The notes under the pieces were generated by a model, which worked only from the letters and a program-made list of their open reading frames with translations, was not told the origin of the DNA and did no database searches. A stretch of 64,000 nt of DNA from Thamnaconus septentrionalis. Taxonomy: Eukaryota; Chordata; Actinopteri; Tetraodontiformes; Monacanthidae. The stretch is from assembly GCA_009823395.1 (NCBI GenBank), contig CM020508.1, forward strand, positions 4,420,015 through 4,484,014. Direction: 5' to 3'. Position numbers and translations under genes: made by a program. Positions 1-38,522 of this stretch are shown in pieces (position 1 is the stretch's first letter; every line of letters begins with the position of its first letter).

Positions 1-2190
1 CTATTCTACTCTGTTCTATGTTCTATTGTCAAGAACCAGGTTGCAAGCCTTACTCACCACAGTCACCAGAAAGGAATTCTCAATTAAAATGGCATGAGGG
101 AGGAAACCGACTTTAACCAAAAAAAGATGATAAAACTGTTCAAAGAAAGGCAAATGTGATCATTTTTCTCAGATCAAACTGTTTTAAGAAGCTAGTCAAA
201 ATCATTTCCTTACTTGGCCATAGGGTGAGTGCAATGTCACCTCAGTTTTTCAGCAGCACATCTGGTACGCATAGAACCAGACCGACTGCCCGAGGATCCA
301 GGAGTGTGTCCTGGATTGCGAGAGGTTGAAAGGTCATGAAGAGTGACCTTCAGTAAAATCTAAAAAACCCACTGACAAACTGCGAGCCAGGTTAAAACAG
401 GATGATGTCATCACATCTCGGTTGGGGTTTAAACCCTGGCAGCTAAGTTCTGTGCAGTCTGGAGTCAGACAGCAATCTGGGCATGACTAAGTAAAACCAT
501 AGGAAACCTTTGCATCTTTTGTGTGTCTGTAGCTTTTTTTTTTTTTTTTTTTTTTTTAAATGTATCTGTTGAATATTTAATCTGTAGCTCAGTTTGTTTG
601 CTTATTTTCTCTCCAAAAATCTCAATATGTTTAAGATGCTTTTAATTTCAAGAGCCCCAGAGGGGTTTTTAGAATTGGATTTGAATTTAAATCATGCCGT
701 GAAAGATGCTCGCATCCTGAGATTCTGGTATTTGTTATAATAGTATACAATGTGGTGTCCTTGAAAGGAGGCCAGATCTCATGAGAACGGCTGTGTATTG
801 ATTGGACCAGGACTGGTTCAAATCTGGCTTTAATAAAATAAAAACAGTAATTTTTGTTACTGAATAGAGAAAAAAACATGCTACATTCTAAATTAAAAAT
901 GTTTTTGCAGTAGAAGTCCTCCATTCTTTGGTATGTTTAAAAATAAAACTCAGCCAAATGTGTGTATTGCTTCTCTGGAAAAATGGCGTGTTTGCATTTC
1001 AACACTGCGCACATTGATGATTGCAATCTATTTACAGCACCGGGAGTGCACAACAGAGGGCCACTACATCTGTCAAGGTTTACCCTCCTGGATGTAAATT
1101 GGGACATATGTCTAACCATGTCCCCTCCTGCTTTTCTTGTCCCCATTTATAGGCAGTAGCGCAGCTGTCTCACCTCCATCACTTGTTTGTGTGTGTGTGT
1201 GTGTGTGTTGACAGAGATTGTGGGGGGTTTTTTGCCCTCAGGTGCAGCCACTACTGCAGATTATTATGTTTCAAAGTCTACAAATCACTGCCACTGCCTC
1301 TCTGAATAACATCAAGCCATGTCCGACGAGGCCTTTTGGCAAACAACATGGAATGTGTGCAGAATCCGAGTGTCGTAATAAATACACTAGGGTCAAGCAG
1401 AAAACGAGGGCAGGGGCCATTGTCTCAGCCGAGGTACAGGGGCGGGTTGACTGGGAGGAAATATGACCTGAGGGCCTCCTGCCAGCTCCCATTGGATCAC
1501 ATGTGACACAGGAGAGGCACCTCCATATAAATCCTCTCCTTTATTGCTCATTTGCTCCCCCTCATCTCTCTGCATTGGCTTCTGAATGAGATAAAAATCA
1601 ATCACACATTTATTGCTTGGCTCTGCACTCATTGTTGTATAGTTGGACGCATATTTGGTGCTGTAATGGGTATAAGATGTGTTCCCGACTGGACTGTTTG
1701 TGATGAACACAGGGGGAATGTACCCCCCACCAACTCCAGCCTGCCTTTTTCTGAAGCCCAGGTTTGCTAACTGGGTGCTAATCTCTGGCCAATTTTGTTG
1801 TGTACACTTAGCTTTTATTTGTGCACTAACCCAACAATAATGGCAATGCAAGATTCCATTAAATGGGATTAGGACATTGGCCATTTCTTTTCTTTCTTTC
1901 TTTTTTTTTTTTTTAGTTTAAGAGAATGCTTAAACTAAAAGCTGTTGCTAGACGATACAATTGACCATTTAGCTTCAATTTTAACCCCGATATGTAGTCA
2001 AAGCCTATTTTTAGGGTGAGCAATCATGTACCACAGTGTAACACTAACAGCAAATAACAAAAAAAAAAAATGAATAAAACTAAAATCCACATATTCAACA
2101 ACATAAATGTCCACATACGTTGTTAATAGTGTCCTAGTTTCTGTTATCGTGTATTTCTGTAAATGTTACACACTGTCGAATGGGGCTTCG
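1..2190. other. Intergenic DNA upstream of sh3rf1
   Basis: I see no supported gene here. The stretch holds homopolymer T and A runs (533-557, 1899-1915), a short TG microsatellite near 1189-1208, and mostly AT-rich unique sequence. Short open frames exist on both strands, but none has splice signals or a recognisable protein motif. Regulatory elements for sh3rf1 could lie here, but nothing in the sequence alone identifies them. Confidence 0.6.
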
Positions 2191-2453
2191 CCCTCCCCTT
2201 TTGTGAAGCTCTTTCTTCCGACGGCCCGTAAAGCAAGCAAACCTCTCCCCCTCCCCTCTTATTAGCAGCGGCACAGCGAGCGGAGCAGCCGGACAGAAGT
2301 GGGGCTGCTAGCATGGCGCTCGGAGTTCCGTTGTCTCCCCTGCGTTCCTTGTCGTGTTAAGGTTCGACTTCAGCCGCCGATAGAGTTGTTACTCGGAAGC
2401 CTCCAGGGAACACCGGCACACACCCGAGGGAAGCGTTTCATTTGGGTCAAAGG
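2190..2453 (+). promoter_or_regulatory. sh3rf1: sh3rf1 CpG-rich promoter and non-coding exon 1
   Basis: Base composition switches from AT-rich to GC/CpG-rich here, with a pyrimidine-rich stretch (about 2245-2262) and no TATA box, as in a broad CpG-island promoter. A consensus donor, AAAGG|GTGAGTA, follows 2453. Since the first coding exon at 3550 starts with an acceptor and untranslated sequence, this is the best candidate for the non-coding first exon. The transcription start cannot be fixed by eye. A 15-codon upstream ORF with a good context (A at -3, G at +4) lies at 2313-2360. Confidence 0.6.
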
Positions 2454-3679
2454 GTGAGTACTTTTTTTGTTCTTTTAATTTAACGCGTAGCTTGCTGCCG
2501 AGTTTTAACGTTAGCAAGAAAGCGGAAATAATTGCGAGATTTCTTGTCGCAAGAAGACAAGGGTCTGTTTTTTGAAAGCGGCAAGACAAATTTCTTGTCT
2601 ATTTTTCCTTTTTGTTTTATTTCTGTTGTGTTCTTGGTTGGTCCTTTCCCCCAGTTAAGCCTCGTACAACCGTTAATTCGAGTACGGACGCGGCGAAAAC
2701 TTTAAATCCGTTTTCTTTGAGGGGCGACAGCGCTCATGTTAGACCCCCCCCTCGTTAGCGAAGCGAGCGATCTTTGCTATCGGACTTAACTAGGCTAAGT
2801 TTGCCACCGCGGCACCTCCGCTCGCTTTTATTGCCCCTTGTTGAGCACTTTTGGCGAGATAGCCCAGAAGTATTGCGCAGAGGACCCGCCACTGGCATAA
2901 AACAAGTAAACCGTGCGTACGTTCTCTCCGTGCTGCCATGTGTTACGTAATATTGACATTTTTCCTCCTCCCCGGAGTAATGTTTAGTTACTGTTGTACG
3001 TGACGGGTGTGACGCCTTTTTTTTGGATTTAGCGCTTAATGCCTTCTCGTGATTACCGCGCTCTCATGAGATAGCGCACACACGTACGCGGCTCCATCCA
3101 GCCGATTAGGTCGCAGCATTACTGGTACTTTTATTGCGTGTCAGACACGCAAAGTTGATAACGGGCTCGGTAGGTCGATTTTTATCTGGTTCTCGAGGGG
3201 GCAAATCACGGGCTGACACTCCCGCTGTAGCGTTTTAGCGTTTGTCTGTTTCCTCTTAACGCTCTAATTGCTCCAATATAGTCATTTCCAAGTGTTAATT
3301 AACCACTGTGAAGTGGATTAAATGTTCCCGTCCTTTCTGTTCCATATTTATGACGCTAATGAGACACAGTTGGTCCGCTTGGCTATTGTTGTGGCTTTTC
3401 CCTTCAGTTTTTTTTATTCATCTTGCAAGACATACTGCTGCAGTTTCTGCGCTCAAGAAATGAATTCCAATCTTAAATTTTACTTTACGAGACCTACCGC
3501 CATGAACTGTTCCTCGCCTAATTTATCTTCCATCCTCTGACCCTCACAGTTGATGCAGATGCCATGGCCACGGTGAAGCTATGGGAGTGACGTGACGGCG
3601 TCGGTCCTTCTCCCGAGCAGAAAGCGAGTCGGCGTCATGTCTGTCTGCTGAAGGAGGTGGGAGGAGAACGCGTGCGAGA

Positions 3680-31311
<27,632 letters not shown>

Positions 31312-33090
31312 CGCCGCTCGCACCCCCACCCACCCACCCGCACGGTAACAACCAAAATGGACCTGGAGAGGGTGGGGAGTGGGGGTGGGCGGGGCTTGGT
31401 AGAAGACGGCCGGGCTGCCTCGTTGAAGTGGGCGTGGCTCCGATGGCCGCACGGATCGAGCGCCACTGGTGAACTGCGTCATCCATCTCCTAGCTAGTTA
31501 TTTATATCTTTGTAACAATTCAGCTGTTTAATTGTGTGCCTTGTACTGTTCCTCACTTTATTGTACATACGGACACAGAGATGATGAGTCCTAAAAAAGA
31601 AGAAGAAGAAGAAGAAAAGAACAAGCTGTACAGATATTTGACACATCTTAACTTATTTCATAGACGGGCCTTTTTTTCTTTACTTTTCTTTTTTGTGGGG
31701 GTTTTATCTGGCAACCTGCCTTTCATCTCACACCATCCGCTGGACTTTTCCTCCCCCTTTGAACTGCTGATTGACCTTTTTTTTGCACCCCCCCTCCTAT
31801 CCCCTCGCCACCACCAACACGCCACCTAGTGTCAGCAGTGCAAACATCAGATCAAGCAGGCAATCAGCTGGAAACTGCAGGACCAGAAGAAACTACGAGC
31901 TCTCCTGCTGTGATTTTTTTTTTTTTTTTTTTTTTTTTTTGCATGTCACCAAATATTTCTCTCCCTCGCTCTCGCCCCCAGGGCCCCCCCCCTCCTCTTT
32001 CCCCACCACCACCACCACCCCTCCTCTCGCTACCTACGGGTTTTGCAATCAGTGCAGCGGAGGGAAGCGCTGACACACGTTACACATGCAGTGACGGGAT
32101 ATTTAAATGTCTCGCGACAGGCGACTGAAACAGACTGGCTACTGGTTCTCATATGCACAAAACACTCCATTTCAGTCACTTTGCTTTTACCTTCTGATTC
32201 ACGTTGGACTCTTCAAAAAAAGAAGAAAAGAACCTGGACGTAGCTCTGCACCGGCGGAGCGACAAAACACTTCAGTAGCACAACAGGTTTTCTTCATCTG
32301 TGTATTTTTATGGGATTTTTTTATGACTTTTTTTTTTTTTTGTAGATTTTTATTAAAGCTGACACCTGCTGCTCTCGGAGAGTCTGTCATGTGACTCGCC
32401 TGGACTCGGAGTAAAGCACAGTAAAGACTGCGGTTCCCTCTGAAGTAGGCTCTGAAGAAAAAAGAAAAAAAAAAACGCATTCCCAATGTGAAGGTGGCAA
32501 TATGACCCCGACTGGCTGAGGCCCAGAGTGTTCGTGTCTCTCCACAGCAAGACGGACGTCGTGTCTTGATGATTAGATGTTATTGGAATCAATCACTTTA
32601 AGTCCCTTTGTTTTGGGGGCATTTTTTTTTTTTTTTTTTTTTTTTTGTGTTGGGTTTGGCAGTACAGTACATCTCTACAAAGTTTTAATGTTAAGGTGGT
32701 GAATTTGACTTGAATGACTGTAAGATGTTTTTGATTGGAGGGGATTTGGTCCATCAGTAAAGAGTAGGTAGTTTTAGAAGCTTTTTGAAAAAAAAAAAAT
32801 ATATATATATATATATACTGTACTATTTTAGATTTTTAATTTATATCCTGGACTCCAGTGAAGCCTCGCGCAATTCGTTAGCAAAAAAAAACCCAAAACA
32901 CTATAGGTATTCAGAAAACGGCTCATTTAGCCCGCTGTTTCCAGCCGTCATCCGAAACCGAGGCCATGTTGGTGGTGTCAGTGGGCGGAGCCAACATCTG
33001 GATGAGTGTATTGCCACTAAACGGTGAGTAATCTGCCCTCTTTGTGAGATCACAAAGGGCCAATTTGGGGGCACATTTAATAAAAATTGG
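31312..33090 (+). other. sh3rf1: sh3rf1 3' untranslated and downstream region
   Basis: No coding sequence follows the stop. Long T and A runs (31915-31940, 32623-32646, 32788-32800) and AT-rich stretches fit a vertebrate 3' UTR. Candidate poly(A) signals are ATTAAA near 32352 and AATAAA near 33079; the second lies at the edge of a dispersed repeat copy (32911-33068). The true cleavage site cannot be chosen from sequence alone. Confidence 0.5.
32911..33068 (-). repeat. TGTGATGTCACA dispersed repeat, - orientation
   Basis: Contains CATTTAGCCCGCTGTTTCCAG and GTCATCCGAAACCGAGG at the left, and the palindrome-like CTTTGTGAGATCACAAAGGGC at the right (33038-33060). These landmarks recur in the same order in copies at 35975, 48126, 50690, 57795 and 62600. 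Confidence 0.65.
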
Positions 33091-34006
33091 AGCAAGAGAA
33101 CTGTCTAAAAAGCTCTTCTTTCCTGTGAAACATTTTGTTCAAAGTTCCGACCGACCCATCTTTGTGTTTCGAGTGAATCCTGTGAGGTCCAAGAGGCATT
33201 TAAACGTATTTAAAAATGAGGCAATCACTAAATCAGCATTGTCTTGTGATGATAATGAGTTTACTGAGTGAATCAGGCCTATTGTTCCAGACGTGTTTGT
33301 GTTATTGCGGGAGAACACTGTAACTGACTGCTGCGATCTTTAAACGAAAAAATTATTCTATTTTATTTTTATTTTTTTTTGGTAGTTTGTGTGAAATTTG
33401 AAGAGATTGTGGATGAGCAATGGTACAGATCACTGTTAGGGCCTTGGTTCTTTGTCTTTTGTTTTTTGTTTTTGTTTTCATTTGGTACTTGTGTTGAATG
33501 AATCTGATTAGTTGCAATGTGGTCCTGGCAGTCGCCACTTCAACCTCAGGCTCTGTTGCTAAACTCTCCCTCCGAGTGTCCTTTTATTTCACTGCTTAGC
33601 CTTGGACGCACCTGTCAGACTTGCCGGCCGACTTCTCGGCAGCCACGCTGTTTATGCGTCAGGTGCACAAACAAAAAGCCCCACTAATCATCACGTCAAC
33701 GAGATGATTCCGAGGCGTTGCAACGAGTGTTTGCCCGACACAAACCGACAAAGTTTTCCTCATGCCACGGTGACTTACTTGATCTTATTATCATTATTTT
33801 TTTTTTCTAGCTAGTCTGTATGTCTGAAAATGGTGAAACTGAATTCAGTTGTTTGGCACAATTCTGTTATGTGAACAAAAAAAAAAAAAAAAAAAGAAGA
33901 AAACATTCGAGGGAATAGCACATTTTGTAAAGATCCTCTATAACGATTAAAGCTAATGGTTTCTGTAATTTCCTCAGACTCGCTGCTCATTGTTTCCTGT
34001 CGCCTG

Positions 34007-34010
<4 letters not shown>

Positions 34011-34081
<71 letters not shown>
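34011..34081 (+). repeat. (CA)35 microsatellite
   Basis: An uninterrupted CA run of about 71 bp in the sh3rf1-cbr4 intergenic region. Confidence 0.97.
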
Positions 34082-34083
<2 letters not shown>

Positions 34084-34677
34084 TGTCTCTTGTGTTTGGC
34101 CGGCTGCTTGCTTGGCAGGAAATAACTGTCTAAACACGACTATTATCACAGACAGACCTCGGCGTCCCCCCCCCTCCCCTCCCTCCCTCGCTCAGCGGGG
34201 ACGCTTCACTTTTAAGACTGTCCCTTGGATTCACGGGCAGAACAAATTCACTTCAGTGGTGTGTAATTAAAAGTATCTGGGATACGTCGCAGCGCATTCT
34301 CCTCATGTCCTCACGGACGTCTCCGGCTGCGAGCGAGTGCCTCTGGCCCCGCCGTGCCGAGCTCCCCCTGCGAAGCCACAGTAGCCGAGCGGAGCGGCCG
34401 GCCGAGTCCTTCCCAGAGTGCTCGGCCGGGAAACGCTGACAGGAGCTGACAGGCAACCCACACAGGTCATTGTGCTGCACGCTGCCCCCTGCTGAGGAGG
34501 GGTTAGCCTGGACATAAGTTGTTTCCAGCGTCGGACTATATTTAATAGCGTCTCCGTGTGACCTGGCCACGTTTTTCTCTCTCATGGTGTCTGCACAAGT
34601 GTTGTTCCTCCTCCAGTGTGAGTGTGTGTGACCGATGATGGCTGATGCTCTTCGACGTGTGTCAGTCGGCCACCTGA

Positions 34678-35546
34678 TTGATGTGCAGTGTTGGCGAGTA
34701 ATCTATTACAAAGTAATCCACTACTGTAATTAAACGACTTTTTTTTAGTAACAGAGTAATGTAACGGGATTACGAGTAATCTATTACGAAGTAATCCACT
34801 ACTGTAATTAAACGACTTTTTTTAGTAACGGAGTAATGTAACAGGATTACGAGTAATCTATTACGAAGTAATCCACTACTGTAATTAAACTACTTTTTTT
34901 AGTAACAGAGTAATGTAACAGGATTACGAGTAATCTATTACGAAGTAATCCACTACTGTAATTAAACTACTTTTTTTTAGTAACGGAGTAATGTAACAGG
35001 ATTACGAGTAATCTATTACGAAGTAATCCACTACTGTAATTAAACTACTTTTTTTAGTAACGGAGTAATGTAATGGGATTACTCTGGCAAAACTGGTAAT
35101 TACATCATAATTACTTTATCAAGTACCGATTCCACTGCTTTTCTGGAAAATTTTGTAAGCTAAAAATGTCTTATTACCCACAAAATGTCTGAAATTTCAA
35201 AAAGCAACCGAGAACAATGATTGACGATGCAGCCGTGCATGCAACATCATTGATGTGCGACGACGCTCCAAAAGAAGCCTTGCGGTGGCAAAAGAAAAAC
35301 CAGCGATTGCATTTGTAGTTGGAATTACAAACATTGTTCTTAGTTCATCTCGTCTAAATGAAAGAATATTGTGGTTCTTTGTACGTGATGGAAACAAGAG
35401 GTTCTCAACTGTTACTATTTTTAACTAGAGTAATTAGTAATTGATTACTCATGAAACAAAGTAGTTAAAGTAGTAATTAGATTACTTTTAAGGAGTAATC
35501 AGTCGTATTACTTTTATGGAGTAATCCCAACAACACTGTTGACGTG
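34678..35546. mobile_element. hAT-like MITE with internal tandem array, copy A
   Basis: The element spans 34686-35538, starts CAGTGTTGGCGAGTAATC and ends GGAGTAATCCCAACAACACTG. It is flanked by 8-bp direct repeats TTGATGTG (34678-34685) and TTGACGTG (35539-35546), one mismatch apart, as for hAT insertions. About 390 bp of its interior (34696-35085) is five tandem copies of a 77-78-bp unit beginning GAGTAATCTATTAC. It is non-coding. A second, oppositely oriented copy lies at 41211-41765. Confidence 0.87.
34696..35085. repeat. Five tandem 77-78-bp units inside hAT-like copy A
   Basis: Units start at about 34696, 34774, 34851, 34928 and 35006, each with GAGTAATCTATTAC, AATCCACTACTGTAATTAAA and AGTAACGGAGTAATGTAAC. 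The T-run length (7-8) varies between units. The related copy at 41211-41765 has only one such unit, so the array expanded within this copy or its source. Confidence 0.9.
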
Positions 35547-35974
35547 TTTGTGTGTATAAAGGCAGGGCCATAGGTGCAAGAGTAGGTTCAAGTCAATATT
35601 TACAGGTGGGAGAGCCGTGCGGAGTCTCAAGGTCAAGAAATCTGTGCTAATGTTCAACCGTCTCGGGGTGTGTCGAGCAGCCTGCGCCAGTGAAAGCAGC
35701 GCCAGCCAGGCCACCGCCACGAGGCACGAGATAAGGAGCGATGCATTATGTAGTAAACCCAAGCAGCCATATGGTCGGAGGGAGAAAATGAAAAAGAGAA
35801 TCGTTTTCTCTTCTGAGATTTTAAAAACGGGTTTTTATTGCTACAGATTCATGGAAAGACCAACCCAAAATAGCCACGGTCTTTTAATATTATGGTTGTT
35901 TTTACATCACAGTGGTGCAGACTCAAATGAATTATTCAAGAAAAAGCAAAACTCTCCAGCTCTCCATCTGCTGA

Positions 35975-36135
35975 AACCCTGGTTTTTAGCCTCCTGCTGA
36001 AACTGCTCGATTCTTGGACCTTCCACATGTTTGGATGGAGACAAAAACAGCCAGAGGCACTTTGAGCAGCAGGAGGAAAAACACCTGGCTGGGAGAGGTA
36101 GCAGCGTCCCTGGTGACATCACCAAGGGCTGATTT
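35975..36135 (-). repeat. TGTGATGTCACA dispersed repeat, - orientation
   Basis: Carries TTTAGCCTCCTGCTGAAACT, GGACCTTCCACATGTTTGGA, TGGAGACAAAAACAG and GGTGACATCACCAAGGGCTG in order. Here the palindromic core reads GGTGACATCACC. Reverse-complement landmarks occur in the + orientation copies at 48126, 50690 and 57795. Confidence 0.7.
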
Positions 36136-37162
36136 CCTCACACTTTTGGGAAAAGTGGAGCGAGCCAAAGGAGGAAATTAGGAGCTTTTATCATGACGGG
36201 TGGAGTTCACTGGCACCGCAGGGACGCATTTTATTGTTGGGAGATGTCGGTAAAGAGAGCAGTGCAGCTGAACAGCCGCACAGATGGAGGCGCCTCCCAA
36301 AACAGAGCGGTTCAATGTTTGACTGACACCATAAACTACTTTCGTCACTCGGCGTTTCCGCGAAATGAACATATGTTTGTGCTGCGGAGGCAGGAGGGAA
36401 GGCTGAGGTCTGCGACACCACCACAGTCAGTCCCAGTTCAAAGATCTGAAGTTCTAAATATCATACAATATAATATAACATAATATAATATAATGTAGTT
36501 CAGCTGCTCAGGAAATGTAGAATGTCTGATATGGAGAAGCTCCATTTTCCATAAATGCAGAGTGGTGCTCCTGCAGAAACGGGTCACAGACTGGAAAAGA
36601 ACAATATGTGCGAGATCAAATGTGTGCGTTGAAGGCAACTGATCCTGCTCATCTCACTCCTCTTCCTGGAGAATCACCTGCCGTCCTGGAACCAGCAGAC
36701 CTTTGTGATGTCACAAAGAGTCATGAGGCCTTACTAATACATCGTCTATTTGTTTCACCCTCCGAGAGGAGTTGAGCTCAAACTGAGCTCTTCCACGGGA
36801 TTCTGTCAACAGAGGACCGGATACGGGGAGTCTTTTAGTGCCCTTTGAATAATTAATCATCCCGGGCTGCTCCACTGAAGTCCAGGATGAAAAGTGAAGA
36901 TCTGAAAATTGGTATAATGCGGGGGCATTTCATACTGTGGTAGAGAGAACTGGCTTCTTGCCCAGATATTAAAACCCAGTGACTGAAGAGGGTGTGTGCC
37001 AAGGCCCCCCCTCCTCCCTCTTCCTCTCTGATGCTGCAGCAGCAGCTCTCAGTTCTCCCTGTGAGGCTCAGGGTCACATGTCGTGTCTGCAGCCTGGCAT
37101 CTGAACATGATTTAACCTCAGAAAATCAATCCTGCAGCGTCCCGCTTTGAAATGCCGTCCAG

Positions 37163-37193
<31 letters not shown>

Positions 37194-37281
37194 CGTGCGT
37201 GCGCCACCAAGGCAAGGCCCCTCAGAACATCACTCACTTCATGCACAGCAGCGACACGCCTGCTGACAAATGTTTCCTTTG

Positions 37282-37326
<45 letters not shown>

Positions 37327-37629
37327 AGGGAGAAGGAGAACGAATTAATGCAATTGACATCCAGTGTGTAGCAGGTTGTTGAAGCAACCATTACAAAAAC
37401 TGCGAAACGAAAGCTTCAAGTAAATAGAAAAGAAACATACATATAAATCTTGTTTGTCTAATCACAAATAATGACAGTCTTAACAGAAGTCAGACGTATC
37501 CGCGAGTTGTATTTATTTTTCGCCAAGTACCTCATGCAAATAATATAACTGAAAATTTAACTGACAAAAAAAAAAAAATCAAAAAAAAAATCAGTGTTTT
37601 ATCCAGACAGGCGCCAACCGTCCACTGCC

Positions 37630-37797
37630 TTGTCAGCTGCGCCCTCTAGCGACCAACCTACAGCGACACAATGGCGGCGTGAACAAACATGGCGGCGTCC
37701 GTCAAGTTGCTCCTTCTGACGTTACTCTGATTAAACCTGTTTCCGGAGGAGCCACATGCGCACGACCGTCACAAGTTAACATACAGTCAAGAACAAC
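37630..37797 (+). promoter_or_regulatory. cbr4: cbr4 promoter and non-coding exon 1
   Basis: Two ATGGCGGCG motifs (37671-37679 and 37689-37697) match the YY1 site found at many TATA-less vertebrate starts. Upstream, TGCGCCCTCTAGCGACC (37639-37655) resembles a CTCF site, and ATGCGCAC near 37756 resembles half an NRF1 site. The exon would end at 37797 before the consensus donor GTGAGTG. It carries a short upstream ORF (37689-37730, 13 codons). The coding ATG lies in the next exon, unlike human CBR4 as I recall it, which starts in exon 1. Confidence 0.6.
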
Positions 37798-38373
37798 GTG
37801 AGTGTCGGTTGTCACTTGGCAAGTATTTCACGCAGAGGTCGCTTTTTGTGTGTTAGTTTTTGGTGTAAGATTGTTGTTGCTAACAGGACGCTAATCAAGT
37901 AGCAGCGATGTTTTGTGACACATTGACCTTAAAACACCCCTGATGCGTATATTCAAGTTTTGCTTGTGTTGTGTCCCAGCTGCTGCCAATGCAATAGAAG
38001 TATTTGGACAAAGAAAGAAGTGTTGATTGTTTTGTTTTTTTATACTATTGATTTGGATCACTTCCAAACAGCAACTTTAATCTAAGCAAAATACAAAATA
38101 TTCTCACATGTCCATGAACTTTTCAAGTTTTTTGTCAAACATAAAGAGGGAGGTATTTGAATAATGTAATGTAAATAAGTATCTTAATACTGCTGATATG
38201 CTATGTGAGTATTTTTCACCATAAAAAAAAAAAAAGGAATTTGCTTTGCATCACCAACCTCGCTTCCTGACACTCAGCTGAGCTGTGGGTTTTGGTTTTG
38301 CTCTCTGATCACAGTGATGCAGCCCTGCAGGTGATCCAACACAGTTGCACGTGTCTTCTCCTCCCCCCTGCAG

Positions 38374-38522
38374 TGTCATGTCCCGCCTGGCCGTGGTGTG
38401 CGGGGGCTCCCGAGGCATCGGGAAGGCCGTGTCCCGCCTGCTGGCAGAGAGGGGCTGCAGGCTGGCCGTGCTCTCCAGGGATGAAGCTGCTGCTAAAGCC
38501 ACAGCTGCATCGCTGCCAGGAG
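38374..38522 (+). CDS. cbr4: cbr4 exon 2: start codon and Rossmann glycine motif
   Basis: The exon begins after CCCCCTGCAG at 38373; the ATG at 38378 is four bases in. It encodes [20 protein letters not shown] through AASLPG and ends one base into an Ala codon before GTGCATG. Four untranslated bases precede the start, so an upstream exon is required. Confidence 0.93.

Larger units (their letters stand above)
33100..37600. other. sh3rf1-cbr4 intergenic region
   Basis: No supported gene. Contents: a CA microsatellite (34011-34081), the hAT-like element (34686-35538), dispersed repeat copies (35975-36135 and a palindrome near 36697-36722), an ATAAT simple stretch near 36462-36495, and a TG/CA pair at 37164-37205 and 37287-37324 that could fold back on itself. 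Remaining open frames are short and lack family motifs. Confidence 0.65.

Noticed and set aside
37164..37324. CRISPR-like or palindromic array at the TG/CA pair
   Set aside because: These are two simple microsatellites of opposite strand sense separated by about 80 bp of unique DNA, with no repeat-spacer structure.
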